A stretch of DNA of 64,000 nt, taken from assembly GCA_943370215.1 (NCBI GenBank), contig CALRQC020000012.1:1-64000 (forward strand), in the 5' to 3' direction. Origin of the DNA: Niveispirillum sp943370215. Its GTDB lineage: Bacteria > Pseudomonadota > Alphaproteobacteria > Azospirillales > Azospirillaceae. This document shows, piece after piece, positions 6,549 through 14,342 of this stretch. Each line of letters begins with the position of its first letter. Position 1 is the first letter of the stretch. The notes beneath the pieces were generated by a model that saw only the letters and a program-made list of their open reading frames with translations, did not search any database and was not told the DNA's origin. The position numbers and the translations under genes are program-made.

Positions 6549-8810
6549 ATGTCCCCCCGCCTTACCGGTGCGGCAATCCTGCTAGCCCTCGCCTTCCTGG
6601 CCCCCAATGCCACGACCGCCCAGAATCAACCCGGCAAGCGCCCTATCGGTGTGGATGATGTCGTGGAAATGACTCGTCTGATCGACCCGAATGTCGCGCT
6701 GTCCGGCATGATACCTTTGCCGGTTAAGCTCGCCCCGAACGGTCGCCACTTCGTCATCGCCACCCAAAGGGGCGACCTTTCCACCGGAGAAAACATCTAT
6801 CGGCTGACCCTCTATGACACAGTGGAGAGTCTGGCCCATATCAATGGGGAGACGGGCCGCCCGCTTGGGAAAGACGTTCTCGTCACCCGTTCCGCCGCCA
6901 ATCTCGAAGCTATCAGCAATGTAAGATGGCTGGATGAGGGGCAGACACTGGCCTTCACGGCTGCCTTGGATGGGAGAGCACATCAGGCTTTCACCTTCGA
7001 CATCTTCAGGTGGCAGTTGACGCAACTGACCCGCCATCCGCGCCGAGTACAGGATTTCCAGCTATCCGCCGACGGTGGGCGCATTGCCTATGCCGGCACC
7101 GTGCTGAACCGCAACGAGGATTGGGACAAACCGTCCTTCCCCTTGCTAACGCGCACGGTGCATGAAATCGTTCAACATGGACGGGACAATATTGTCCCCC
7201 GTTATCATGTCTATGTCAGCCGCCCCGGCGCCAATACCCCCCCCACCGACATAGATGTGCATCTGGGTAATAACAGCTTTCCCCCGCTATTTCGGCTGTC
7301 TCCAGATGGTCGCCGAATGGTGGTGCTGACTGATATGCCATTGACGGAAAAATGGCGGGAAAAGCTGGTCGTGAAGGCACCGGGCAGCCTGAATGCCACG
7401 CCGGACCGTTGCCCAACCGATCCTGACCGTTTCTGCTGGCCGCAATTCATGCTGATCGACCTGGAATCTGGGGATCGGCGTCCATTGACTGATACGCCGG
7501 TGGGCAGCCGCATCGGCGGAGCCTGGGATATTGTCTGGCTGGACGAAAACCGGGTAGCCATTTCCAACATCATGCCACCGGTGAAGGGCACCGTGACCGA
7601 TGGTGGCGCGGTGATGGAGGTGGATATCCGCAGCGGTCGGTCGTCAATTGTTACCCCGCTGGCCCCACACGCGGGCATCGGCATGTTGTCGGGGCTTGGG
7701 AAACGAGGAGCAGACGCGCTTGAACTTGTTTTCCATGACTATGTGCAGGGCCAGAGCCGCCATCTGATTTTCCAACGCAAGGACGGTCAATGGCGAGAGC
7801 AGCAATCCCAACCTTCCACATCGCCCCCGCCGCCCCTTCGGCTGTGGCTGGCCCAGGGTTTCAACCAGCCACCGGAGATTGCTGGCGAGGATACACAGAC
7901 GGGACGCCAGGCCGTTCTCACCGACCTCAACCCGCAAATCGCCGAACTGTCACTTGGCCATGCCGAGAAGGTGCAATGGCGTGACGCCGCCGGGCGGGAA
8001 TGGGAAGCCAACCTGACCCTGCCCGTGAACTACCAGGCTGGTACGCGCTATCCGCTGGTGATCCAGACCCATGGCTATTACCGTGACATCTTTGTGGCTG
8101 ACGGTCCGTCCCCCGGTCCCCATGCCGCCCAGCCGCTGGCAGGTCAGGGCATGGTCGTGGTGCAGATGGGTGGCAAACGCGAGGGGTTCGGCACGCGCGG
8201 TGAACTGTTGGTTAATCAGCAGGGGATTGAAGCCCTGATCGATACATTGAACAAAAGGGGCCTGATCGACGCAACCCGGATCGGCCTGATCGGCTGGAGC
8301 GGGCTGGGGATGACCGTGGATCATATGATGGTACATTCTCGCTGGCCCATTAAGGCCGCCACCTCAGCCGACGGCGACAGCACCAGCATGGTTGGGTATG
8401 GCGCGCAGGTAAACCGGGGCGGCGGCGTGGAACTGCTGCATTATTACGAGGGCGTTGTCGACTCCCATCCCTGGGGCGACGGGCTACCCACCTGGACGGC
8501 GAACGCCCCGGTCTTCAATTTGGACCGCACAAAGACGGCCCTGTTGATCGAGCAACTGGGCGGCTATTTCCTCTCAGCGTATTGGGACAGCTATGCCATC
8601 CTCCGGCGGCTGAATAAACCCGTGGAGTGGATAATCTATCCTGATGGCACGCATGTGCTGGTGAAGCCGTGGGAGCGCCAGGCCTCCATGCAGATCAATG
8701 TCGACTGGTACCGTTTCTGGTTGAAGGGAGAGGAAGACGCCGATCCGGCCAAAGCCGTCCAATATGCCAGATGGCGCACCATGCGGGATACTGTCGCGGT
8801 GCCGGAGTAA
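6549..8810 (+). CDS. Lasso peptide isopeptidase-like S9 prolyl oligopeptidase
   Basis: This start (AAGGAAG 5 nt upstream) gives 753 aa with a clear signal peptide (MSPRLTGAAILLALAFLAPN). An open frame continues 66 nt further upstream. A beta-propeller-like region (about 60-450) precedes an alpha/beta hydrolase domain with GWSGLG (nucleophile Ser584) and YPDGTH (His702), ending in a KPVEW...WYRFWLKGEE-type S9 C-terminus. AtxE-type isopeptidases cut the ring isopeptide bond of lasso peptides and are encoded next to such a TonB receptor. Oddly, the loop where S9 enzymes carry the catalytic Asp reads LIEQLGGYFLSAYWD here, with no acidic residue at the usual distance from His. Confidence 0.8.
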   Translation: MSPRLTGAAILLALAFLAPNATTAQNQPGKRPIGVDDVVEMTRLIDPNVALSGMIPLPVKLAPNGRHFVIATQRGDLSTGENIYRLTLYDTVESLAHINGETGRPLGKDVLVTRSAANLEAISNVRWLDEGQTLAFTAALDGRAHQAFTFDIFRWQLTQLTRHPRRVQDFQLSADGGRIAYAGTVLNRNEDWDKPSFPLLTRTVHEIVQHGRDNIVPRYHVYVSRPGANTPPTDIDVHLGNNSFPPLFRLSPDGRRMVVLTDMPLTEKWREKLVVKAPGSLNATPDRCPTDPDRFCWPQFMLIDLESGDRRPLTDTPVGSRIGGAWDIVWLDENRVAISNIMPPVKGTVTDGGAVMEVDIRSGRSSIVTPLAPHAGIGMLSGLGKRGADALELVFHDYVQGQSRHLIFQRKDGQWREQQSQPSTSPPPPLRLWLAQGFNQPPEIAGEDTQTGRQAVLTDLNPQIAELSLGHAEKVQWRDAAGREWEANLTLPVNYQAGTRYPLVIQTHGYYRDIFVADGPSPGPHAAQPLAGQGMVVVQMGGKREGFGTRGELLVNQQGIEALIDTLNKRGLIDATRIGLIGWSGLGMTVDHMMVHSRWPIKAATSADGDSTSMVGYGAQVNRGGGVELLHYYEGVVDSHPWGDGLPTWTANAPVFNLDRTKTALLIEQLGGYFLSAYWDSYAILRRLNKPVEWIIYPDGTHVLVKPWERQASMQINVDWYRFWLKGEEDADPAKAVQYARWRTMRDTVAVPE

Positions 8811-8825
8811 CGGAGGAGACCATGG

Positions 8826-8867
8826 ACCATCTCTTTGACGGGCGGCAGGCTCCATCAAGGAGATGGT
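8826..8867. terminator. Hairpin between convergent isopeptidase and lasso operon ends
   Basis: A 13-bp stem (8826-8838 with 8855-8867, ACCATCTCTTTGA/TCAAGGAGATGGT, one G-T pair) with a 16-nt loop lies just past the isopeptidase stop and overlaps the stop of the minus-strand 124-aa gene. It is followed by TTTGT on the plus strand. It probably terminates both operons. Confidence 0.55.
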
Positions 8868-9229
8868 TTGTCGGGTGCCGCGGCTTGTGTGGACCCGTTT
8901 CCTTGGTCCTGGTGGGCGGGCGGGGGATTGACGCGGCTCATTTGTGCCGTGATCTGCTGCACCTGCCTTTCAAACATCTGCCGGCTTTCCGCGACATATT
9001 TTTCAAAAGCACGGGTGGATTCTGCCACGATCCGGTTGAAATGCTCCTGGTCATAGGTGGGCGGGCTTACCGACGCCTCTCCGAAGGGGTATCCACTGAA
9101 ATCCCATGGGGAGTTCACTGTTGGGACTGCTGGATCCTTCTGCGCAGAGGGTTCCGGTGTCCGCTTGCTCTGATGAGGCTGCGCTGCGCCTCCTGGAGCG
9201 TTGGAGATATTCTCTTCATCGTGGTTCAT
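8855..9229 (-). CDS. Uncharacterised 124-aa protein, last gene of the lasso operon
   Basis: The start ATG overlaps the cyclase stop by four bases (ATGA), and AAGGAG precedes it by 4 nt, so it is translated coupled to the cyclase. The termini are rich in Pro, Gln, Ser and Ala and probably disordered. Residues about 60-100 form a charged amphipathic helix (DQEHFNRIVAESTRAFEKYV, then ESRQMFERQVQQITAQMSRV). It has no signal peptide, no membrane segment, no Cys and no known domain that I recognise. Its position suggests an accessory role in lasso peptide biosynthesis, such as scaffolding of maturase and cyclase, but this is inference. The size and helix faintly recall phasins. Confidence 0.75.
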   Translation of the reverse strand: MNHDEENISNAPGGAAQPHQSKRTPEPSAQKDPAVPTVNSPWDFSGYPFGEASVSPPTYDQEHFNRIVAESTRAFEKYVAESRQMFERQVQQITAQMSRVNPPPAHQDQGNGSTQAAAPDKPSP

Positions 9230-11079
9230 GATGGTGCTCCTTGGGTTAAGGGATTGGATGCGGACGACCAGCTACGCAGCCAGGATTCCGTGCCGAGATG
9301 CAACAAAACCGCGGTCATCGCGCCATCTGCCGCGACATCATGTGAGGATAGTGCGGCTTCCAGCCGGGCGCGATCCAACAACCCGTGCTGCAACAGCAAC
9401 CCATCCAGCAGATAGGCGCGGATGAAGGGAAGGTTGCGAGTCAGAATGGAATTGAAGAAGCTGCCTGCTGCCCCTTTCGCCTCCCGCCCTGCAATGCGGG
9501 CTGGAAGCAGGTCAGCAAAGGCCCGGCGGGCCAGCCCCCGGCTGCGCCCGTCAAGGGTCATTGTATAGACCGGTATACGGATACAGGTCTCCACTAGTGG
9601 TTGTGAAAAAAGGGGGTGAACCGGCTCCAGGAAATCAGCCGGATCGGCCAGCGCCTCGTAATAAGAAGGCGGTGCTGTCATCATGTGGATATGCATGATC
9701 TTGCCGGGAGGCAGCTTCTCCAGCCCCTCGTGCATCCAGGGATGGGTAACATCGAGCTGCCCAGCCGCTTGATAGACATCCGGATGGATCAACGCTTTAT
9801 CAGGTGACATCCCATAGGTGGGAAATGGGTTCGGTGACTGGCCCGGCAGTTGGGCCCACAACGTGCGCCCCAGTACCGACCAGAGGGAGCGCCTTTCCAG
9901 CCGTGCCGCCTCCAGCACCCGGTCCATAAAGCCATGTCTCAACCCATGGCGCAGCGCATGATCGATGGCACCAAGCGCCGTATGAGGCTGAAAAAAGATG
10001 TTATCCCCGCCAGCGCCAAAGAAGCAGGCCTGCAGGCCCGCGTCTCGGATCAGCGCCCGCTCCGGGGCGGCCCGCGCTTGCTCAATCAACACATTCATCG
10101 GGCGTATGGTACGGCGCAGCCGGTCGAGCATATTCATCTCCACCTTCGCCTCATCCGCTGCAAACTCCACCAAAGGAACCCCGGCGTGCTCGGCCATGAG
10201 CCGCGCAAAATGCCGCTCGTCCCCATCGCGGCCGCTGGTGAAGTAATTGAGGCAGGTGATCTGAGGCCGGCTTTCAGCCCGCATAAGAGCGGCCAGCACG
10301 ATGGAGGAGTCCAGCCCACCTGATAGCCGGTGCAGGATGCGTTCATATCCGCCAGCCCAGGCCGACACGCTCTCAAGGGTGGACTGCCGTAGCCGGTTGG
10401 CCGCCTCCACCTGTTCCTCAATCGGCTCCTCAAGGGCTATAGCGTTAGGCTTCCAGAGGAAATCCGTCTCTACCACATCATTGGCAAAGCGGCAGCGCTG
10501 ACCGGGAAGCAACTCCTTTATATCCGTGAACAAGGTTGCCTGATGCTGACGAAAGGCGAAGCACAGATAACGTGCCAGCATCGTCATATCCACCGAGGGC
10601 GATGGCAAGGGCAGGTCATCCAGATATTCCACCTGGGAAAAGAGCAGATTCACCCCCGCCACCGTGCGGATATAGCAAGGTAATGACCCTAGCGGTGCAC
10701 GCAGAACCGAGACACAGCGCTTTGGCTTCTCGACCAGAAAAGCCACATACCGGCCCCAGTATTTGTCGATGAGATGCTGGCCGCCGGTCAGCAATAGTTT
10801 TTCTGTTTCCAAAGTGCCGCGAAGCGCTCCGGCAGCCGGCGCGCCATCGCGTCGGAATAGCCGGCCCAGCACAACTCCGGTCCCCTGTTCCCCAGCATCA
10901 AGAGGATATGTCTGCATACGATCGGGGGCAGTCGACCGCTGGTAAAGGGCCACGCCCGGCACGCTCAGCACCTGCTGCCAGCCACGAAACGATCGGTTGA
11001 TCGCTTGTGTCAGTTGCGCCGCCATGGCAGCCTGCACCGGCTGTTGTTCGGCCCAAACCAGGGCCAGAAAACCGAACAT
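9226..11079 (-). CDS. Lasso peptide macrolactam synthetase (cyclase, asparagine-synthetase-like)
   Basis: The 617-aa protein has an N-terminal glutaminase-like fold (about 1-190) and a C-terminal asparagine-synthetase ATP-pyrophosphatase domain with the PP-loop SGGLDSS (253-259). The N-terminus is MFGF and lacks the Cys2 nucleophile of true glutamine-dependent enzymes, as is normal for lasso cyclases. It should adenylate the Glu8 side chain of the cores and join it to Gly1. It is preceded by the maturase gene (31-nt gap) and followed by the coupled 124-aa gene, all in the order A-B-C. No exporter gene of the McjD type is present, as in other isopeptidase-type loci. Confidence 0.93.
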   Translation of the reverse strand: MFGFLALVWAEQQPVQAAMAAQLTQAINRSFRGWQQVLSVPGVALYQRSTAPDRMQTYPLDAGEQGTGVVLGRLFRRDGAPAAGALRGTLETEKLLLTGGQHLIDKYWGRYVAFLVEKPKRCVSVLRAPLGSLPCYIRTVAGVNLLFSQVEYLDDLPLPSPSVDMTMLARYLCFAFRQHQATLFTDIKELLPGQRCRFANDVVETDFLWKPNAIALEEPIEEQVEAANRLRQSTLESVSAWAGGYERILHRLSGGLDSSIVLAALMRAESRPQITCLNYFTSGRDGDERHFARLMAEHAGVPLVEFAADEAKVEMNMLDRLRRTIRPMNVLIEQARAAPERALIRDAGLQACFFGAGGDNIFFQPHTALGAIDHALRHGLRHGFMDRVLEAARLERRSLWSVLGRTLWAQLPGQSPNPFPTYGMSPDKALIHPDVYQAAGQLDVTHPWMHEGLEKLPPGKIMHIHMMTAPPSYYEALADPADFLEPVHPLFSQPLVETCIRIPVYTMTLDGRSRGLARRAFADLLPARIAGREAKGAAGSFFNSILTRNLPFIRAYLLDGLLLQHGLLDRARLEAALSSHDVAADGAMTAVLLHLGTESWLRSWSSASNPLTQGAPS

Positions 11080-11109
11080 GGTCTGTCTCCTTGCAATCGG
11101 GTGCGACCC

Positions 11110-11763
11110 TCAGATCACCATGATCGGGGTGAAGCCGGCGACATGGTCCACCGTATCGTTCAGCACCAGTGTATCTGTCTGCAACCAGCAATGCGCCCCG
11201 AAGGGTCGCAGCCTTACAGCGAACACAATGCGGGTCTTGTGTCCGAACGCGGCCAGGAAAGCCGCCATGGCGAAACTGTCGAAAAGGCAGTGATTGATGC
11301 CCGTAAAGGCAAGCGGACGAAGCCGGGTAAATATCTCCACCAACTCGCGCAGTTCCTCTATAGGGTTGTCGCAGCGCCTCTGTACCGCCCGGGCATGAAG
11401 AACCGCCCGCTGTAAGGAGCCCAATCGCAGCCAAAGCAGGGTTCCAGTGATTGCTGTCAGAAAGGCACGGCCATGGCGGAGGCCGATCGTGACATGTCGG
11501 TCCAGCCCGAAATCAGAGCAATCTGCGATGGGAAGTTCCAATCGGGTAGGAGACAGCGCCCTGCCTGCTCCCTCCATCAGCAGACCGGCCGCAATCAGAT
11601 CGGCAATATGATGGTCGGGGGTTTCTCGACCGGCGAGCCCCTGATCCAGTACTGCTTCATCAATGCAGAAATATTGGTCCATTTCTACATTGAGAAACAC
11701 GGCATGTCCCTCGGTGCGACACATGAATGTGCTAGGAGATAGGCTTAAATCATCTCGGGGCAT
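11110..11763 (-). CDS. Lasso peptide maturase, fused B1 (RRE) and B2 (leader protease)
   Basis: I chose ATG 11763 because GGGAGG lies 5 nt upstream. The frame is open to a GTG at 11820 with no good ribosome site. This gives 217 aa. Residues 1-80 look like a PqqD-like leader-recognition element (FLNVEMDQYFCIDEAV), and residues about 100-217 are a transglutaminase-like protease with Cys159 (NHCLFDSF), His191 (FGAHCW) and Asp203 (LVLND). The B1-B2 fusion is the usual proteobacterial form. It should bind the LGRVSxxT leader motif and cut after the residue preceding Gly1 of each core. Confidence 0.93.
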   Translation of the reverse strand: MPRDDLSLSPSTFMCRTEGHAVFLNVEMDQYFCIDEAVLDQGLAGRETPDHHIADLIAAGLLMEGAGRALSPTRLELPIADCSDFGLDRHVTIGLRHGRAFLTAITGTLLWLRLGSLQRAVLHARAVQRRCDNPIEELRELVEIFTRLRPLAFTGINHCLFDSFAMAAFLAAFGHKTRIVFAVRLRPFGAHCWLQTDTLVLNDTVDHVAGFTPIMVI

Positions 11764-11879
11764 TACGACCTCCCGCTCCCAGACATAACGGGGCAAACCC
11801 AGGCTCCCCTTGCGGCCCACCTGGGTTTCACCTGTCGGCCAAACAATCTGCCTATTGCATCAGAAAATACCGGATTGGT

Positions 11880-11902
11880 ATCTTCCCGATTAATGGGAAG
11901 AT
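11880..11902 (-). terminator. Stem-loop between lasso precursor A4 and the maturase gene
   Basis: An 8-bp perfect stem (11880-11887 with 11895-11902, ATCTTCCC/GGGAAGAT, 7-nt loop) begins directly after the A4 stop codon. A short ATACC/GGTAT hairpin (11866-11880) follows it on the minus strand, then TTTT. It probably acts as an attenuator that keeps precursor mRNA in excess over maturase and cyclase mRNA. Confidence 0.6.
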
Positions 11903-11903
11903 G

Positions 11904-12032
11904 TCAGGGGTTGCGGAATGGGGTGGGATTGGGAATTTCGTAAATCATGCCATAAGGCCCACGTGTAACCAGACTCACCCGCCCGAGGGAAATCAGATTA
12001 GATTTTTTTCCATTATTCCAGTATTTAAACAT
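11904..12032 (-). CDS. Lasso peptide precursor A4 (42 aa)
   Basis: ATG at 12030-12032 has a very strong ribosome site (GGAGGAG, 4 nt spacing), and TGA is at 11904-11906. The 24-aa leader MFKYWNNGKK... ends NLISLGRVSLVTR with Thr at -2. The core is GPYGMIYEIPNPTPFRNP (18 aa): Gly1-Glu8 ring, then IPNPTPFRNP. The first ten leader residues differ completely from the other precursors (Trp/Tyr-rich, no KK start) and are AT-rich, so only the recognition motif and core are conserved. It is the precursor closest to the maturase gene. Confidence 0.9.
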   Translation of the reverse strand: MFKYWNNGKKSNLISLGRVSLVTRGPYGMIYEIPNPTPFRNP

Positions 12033-12081
12033 TACTCTCCTCCATTACGCATATATCGAGAGATGGGGCGAAAAGGAAGTT

Positions 12082-12107
12082 GGGGCGGCTGAAGAGCCAG
12101 CCGCCCC
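12082..12107 (-). terminator. GC-rich stem-loop after lasso precursor A3
   Basis: A 10-bp perfect stem (12082-12091 with 12098-12107, GGGGCGGCTG/CAGCCGCCCC) with loop AAGAGC starts 7 nt after the A3 stop. On the minus strand it is followed by AACTTCCTTTTCG, a weak U-tract, so partial termination with read-through to A4 is plausible. Confidence 0.6.
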
Positions 12108-12114
12108 GCCTACA

Positions 12115-12234
12115 TTACGGATTACGGTACGGCGTGGGGTTGGGGAACTCCGTTGCCGCACCGAAGGGACCCTTCGTTACCAGGGAAACACGACCCAACC
12201 GGGCCAGCCGCCCCTGTCCATTCACCTTCTTCAT
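12115..12234 (-). CDS. Lasso peptide precursor A3 (39 aa)
   Basis: ATG at 12232-12234 has GGAGAG 4 nt upstream, and TAA is at 12115-12117. The 21-aa leader ends RLARLGRVSLVTK with Thr at -2. The core is GPFGAATEFPNPTPYRNP (18 aa), with an 8-residue Gly1-Glu8 ring and a FPNPTPYRNP tail. It is the first gene of the A3-A4-maturase-cyclase-124aa unit. The tail is nearly the same as in A4 and A1, while ring residues 3 and 5-7 vary, which is the pattern expected of a diversified peptide family. Confidence 0.92.
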   Translation of the reverse strand: MKKVNGQGRLARLGRVSLVTKGPFGAATEFPNPTPYRNP

Positions 12235-12668
12235 CGCACTCTCCATGGTTAAGGTTGGAATGCAGACACAGACACTCGCTATTGATCAGTATTACCAAAT
12301 GAGTTTCAATAAAATACTTTCTATTAATCAGATTATATTCCAATAATTATCTGCGTATTGCTCTCAGAGTAAATATTTTTGAAAATATTTTAAATATATT
12401 CAATTTTTTCAACGAATAAGGTGGATATAATATAATTATAATCGCAAAAAATAATATTCATACTCCTTAATGGATATAACTTAAATATGCATAGTACTAC
12501 CTATTAGAATTTGATTGTACCATAAGAATGTGTTTCCAATTTAAAAATCCTAAACACCAAGGAAACCTTCTCGTGCATTCCTCAGTATCGGATACGATTC
12601 CTGATACAGATGTACTCTCTATGAGGAAATTATTGGTATTTCCTCTCTAAAAAGACAGTGAGGTTGAG
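12235..12668. promoter_or_regulatory. AT-rich divergent region, lasso operon / gntR
   Basis: This is 434 bases without a supported gene, much richer in A+T than the flanks. It must hold the promoter of the A3-A4-B-C operon (minus) and of the GntR-type gene (plus). A near-perfect palindrome AAATATTTT-TG-AAAATATTT lies at 12371-12390. CTTAACC precedes the A3 ribosome site, as it does for A2. I cannot place -10 and -35 boxes reliably in such AT-rich DNA. Confidence 0.5.
12585..12606. promoter_or_regulatory. Candidate operator of the GntR-type regulator
   Basis: GTATC-G-GATAC is a perfect 11-bp palindrome (12585-12595), and a further GATAC follows at 12602-12606. It is centred about 75 nt upstream of the gntR start and is a reasonable autoregulatory site. 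This is a pattern call only. Confidence 0.3.
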
Positions 12669-13379
12669 ATGTCGAAGAATGTTGAGGCCGTAGATCCTTA
12701 TGAAAAAATAAAATATATGCTTCTTTCCGGGCAACTTGAGCCCGGAGAGCGTCTACAGGTTGATATTATCGCAAAAAATCTAGGAACAAGCCGAACCCCT
12801 GTCAGAGAGGCTATAATAAGGCTGGAGAGCGAGCGCATTATATCAAAAATACACCTTTCTGGTTATTTCGTAAAGAAAGCTGTTGCGGAGGATTTGGATG
12901 ATCTGTACGAAACGAACGATGCGATCATGACGTTCTCATTGTTAAAATTTAATTCAAATGAACATTCAAATGAAATTGAGAGTTATTTTATTGATATATC
13001 TGAAAACTATAAAGAATACAAAGACCCAGGAATGGCATCTAAGCTAGTTTCAAGAATTTTCTACTTAATTGCATCAGGTACTTTAAATAAAGAGATTATA
13101 AATATAACAAATAATATTAATGATCGGCTTTCATTTGCGCGAATGGCGGAGGAAAAATTACTCCCGTCAAATCTGGATGATATTTTTGAGATATTAAATC
13201 TACTAAGGACGCGTTCCACAAAAGAAACGCTTCGTTCTATATCAAAATACCATAAAACGCGTATTTCTAGATCGCAAGATATATCTAGATTAATTAATCT
13301 AAATACAAAACTCCATCATTATAAAAATAGAGCCGAAATTTCTGAGGAATTAAAGAATATGGGAGTGGAGCAACGATGA
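12669..13379 (+). CDS. GntR-family transcriptional regulator in the lasso island
   Basis: The 236-aa protein has an N-terminal winged helix (about residues 8-70) with the GntR signature LEPGERLQVDIIAKNLGTSR followed by TPVREAIIRLESE. The C-terminal all-helical part fits an FCD-like effector domain only loosely. The gene is strikingly AT-rich (many AAT, ATA and TTA codons) in a GC-rich neighbourhood, a sign of recent transfer. It is divergent from the lasso biosynthetic operon and probably controls it. GntR regulators are often found in alphaproteobacterial lasso loci. Confidence 0.85.
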   Translation: MSKNVEAVDPYEKIKYMLLSGQLEPGERLQVDIIAKNLGTSRTPVREAIIRLESERIISKIHLSGYFVKKAVAEDLDDLYETNDAIMTFSLLKFNSNEHSNEIESYFIDISENYKEYKDPGMASKLVSRIFYLIASGTLNKEIINITNNINDRLSFARMAEEKLLPSNLDDIFEILNLLRTRSTKETLRSISKYHKTRISRSQDISRLINLNTKLHHYKNRAEISEELKNMGVEQR

Positions 13380-13426
13380 GAGGTAGAAGGCGCTGACGGC
13401 GGTGATTCAGGAGGGCTCATATCCAG

Positions 13427-13479
13427 GGCATTTCCACCCCGTCCGTCAATGACCGGGGGCAGGCCTTCCTGGAAATGCC
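13427..13479. terminator. Inverted repeat between convergent gntR and hutC-type genes
   Basis: A 10-bp perfect outer stem (13427-13436 with 13470-13479, GGCATTTCCA/TGGAAATGCC) encloses a CCCCG/CGGGG inner pair. It lies 48 nt past the plus-strand stop and 8 nt past the minus-strand stop. It probably serves as a bidirectional terminator, although no T-tract is present. Confidence 0.4.
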
Positions 13480-13486
13480 ATGCCCA

Positions 13487-14224
13487 TTACCCGCCCCAAC
13501 GGTGGGACAGAATAAAACTATACCGTTCCGGGCTTACGAAGAAGGTGGATTGGACTGCCGTCGACTGGTCCGCGAAATAGGATCGGCGGTCCATGACCAG
13601 CAGCGGTGTACCGGGCCGAACCTCCAGCATCGCCGCCGCCTCGCCCTCTGCGGCGGTGGCCTTGATCTCCACATCTGCGCCGCAGACGGGCTTGCCGATC
13701 ACGTCGTCCAGGATGGAATAGATGGGCGTATGCTGGGCATTCATCCAGTCATAAGGCGCCAGGGCCGAGGGCAGAATGCTGCGGCCCAGTGCAACCGGGC
13801 TGTTATCCACCAGATGCAGGCGCACAGCCACAAGGCAATGTTCGCCAAAATGGTCGCGCAGTTCACGCGGGGTGGATGTGACATCGGCCCGCAGGTGCCG
13901 CATGGTGGTGTTCAGCCCTTGCAGCTTCAGGGATTCGTGAAAACTGCGCAGCGTGTCCAGCGGGTGGCGCATCCTTGTGTCGGCGGTAAACGTGCCTTTA
14001 CCCTTGCGCCGCACGATCAGACCCTCTGTTTCCAGCAGGTCCAGCGCCAGCCGCACGGTGACCCGGCTGACCGCGAAACGACTTCCGATTTCTGTTTCGC
14101 CGGGCAGGCGCCCTGACGGTTCGAAAAGCCCCGCGGCGATTTCGTCCCGCAGGCGCACCGCGATCTGGCGGTACATCGCCGTCGCATTTTCCCGCACCAA
14201 ACTCACGGACGCCCCCTGTCGCAT
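13487..14224 (-). CDS. GntR-family regulator, HutC/FarR subfamily
   Basis: The protein is about 245 aa from ATG 14224. GTG 14206 (MSLVRENATAMYRQ) has a better ribosome site (AGGGGG), and ATG 14296 is also in frame. An N-terminal winged helix (IAAGLFEPSGRLPGETEIGS, then RFAVSRVTVRLALDLLE) is followed by an UTRA ligand-binding domain (about 95-235). HutC-type regulators usually repress neighbouring transport or catabolic genes. Here the divergent neighbour is only a remnant of an ABC permease and then the PHP-domain gene. Confidence 0.85.
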   Translation of the reverse strand: MRQGASVSLVRENATAMYRQIAVRLRDEIAAGLFEPSGRLPGETEIGSRFAVSRVTVRLALDLLETEGLIVRRKGKGTFTADTRMRHPLDTLRSFHESLKLQGLNTTMRHLRADVTSTPRELRDHFGEHCLVAVRLHLVDNSPVALGRSILPSALAPYDWMNAQHTPIYSILDDVIGKPVCGADVEIKATAAEGEAAAMLEVRPGTPLLVMDRRSYFADQSTAVQSTFFVSPERYSFILSHRWGG

Positions 14225-14342
14225 TCCCCAAACAGCGTTCTTGATGCCACCGGCCCGGGGTAGTTTCAACGATTTCAAGTCGGGGGTTGTCAACATGTAT
14301 TGCAATGTATTATCTTTAGATGAACGTGAAATATCAAAATAA

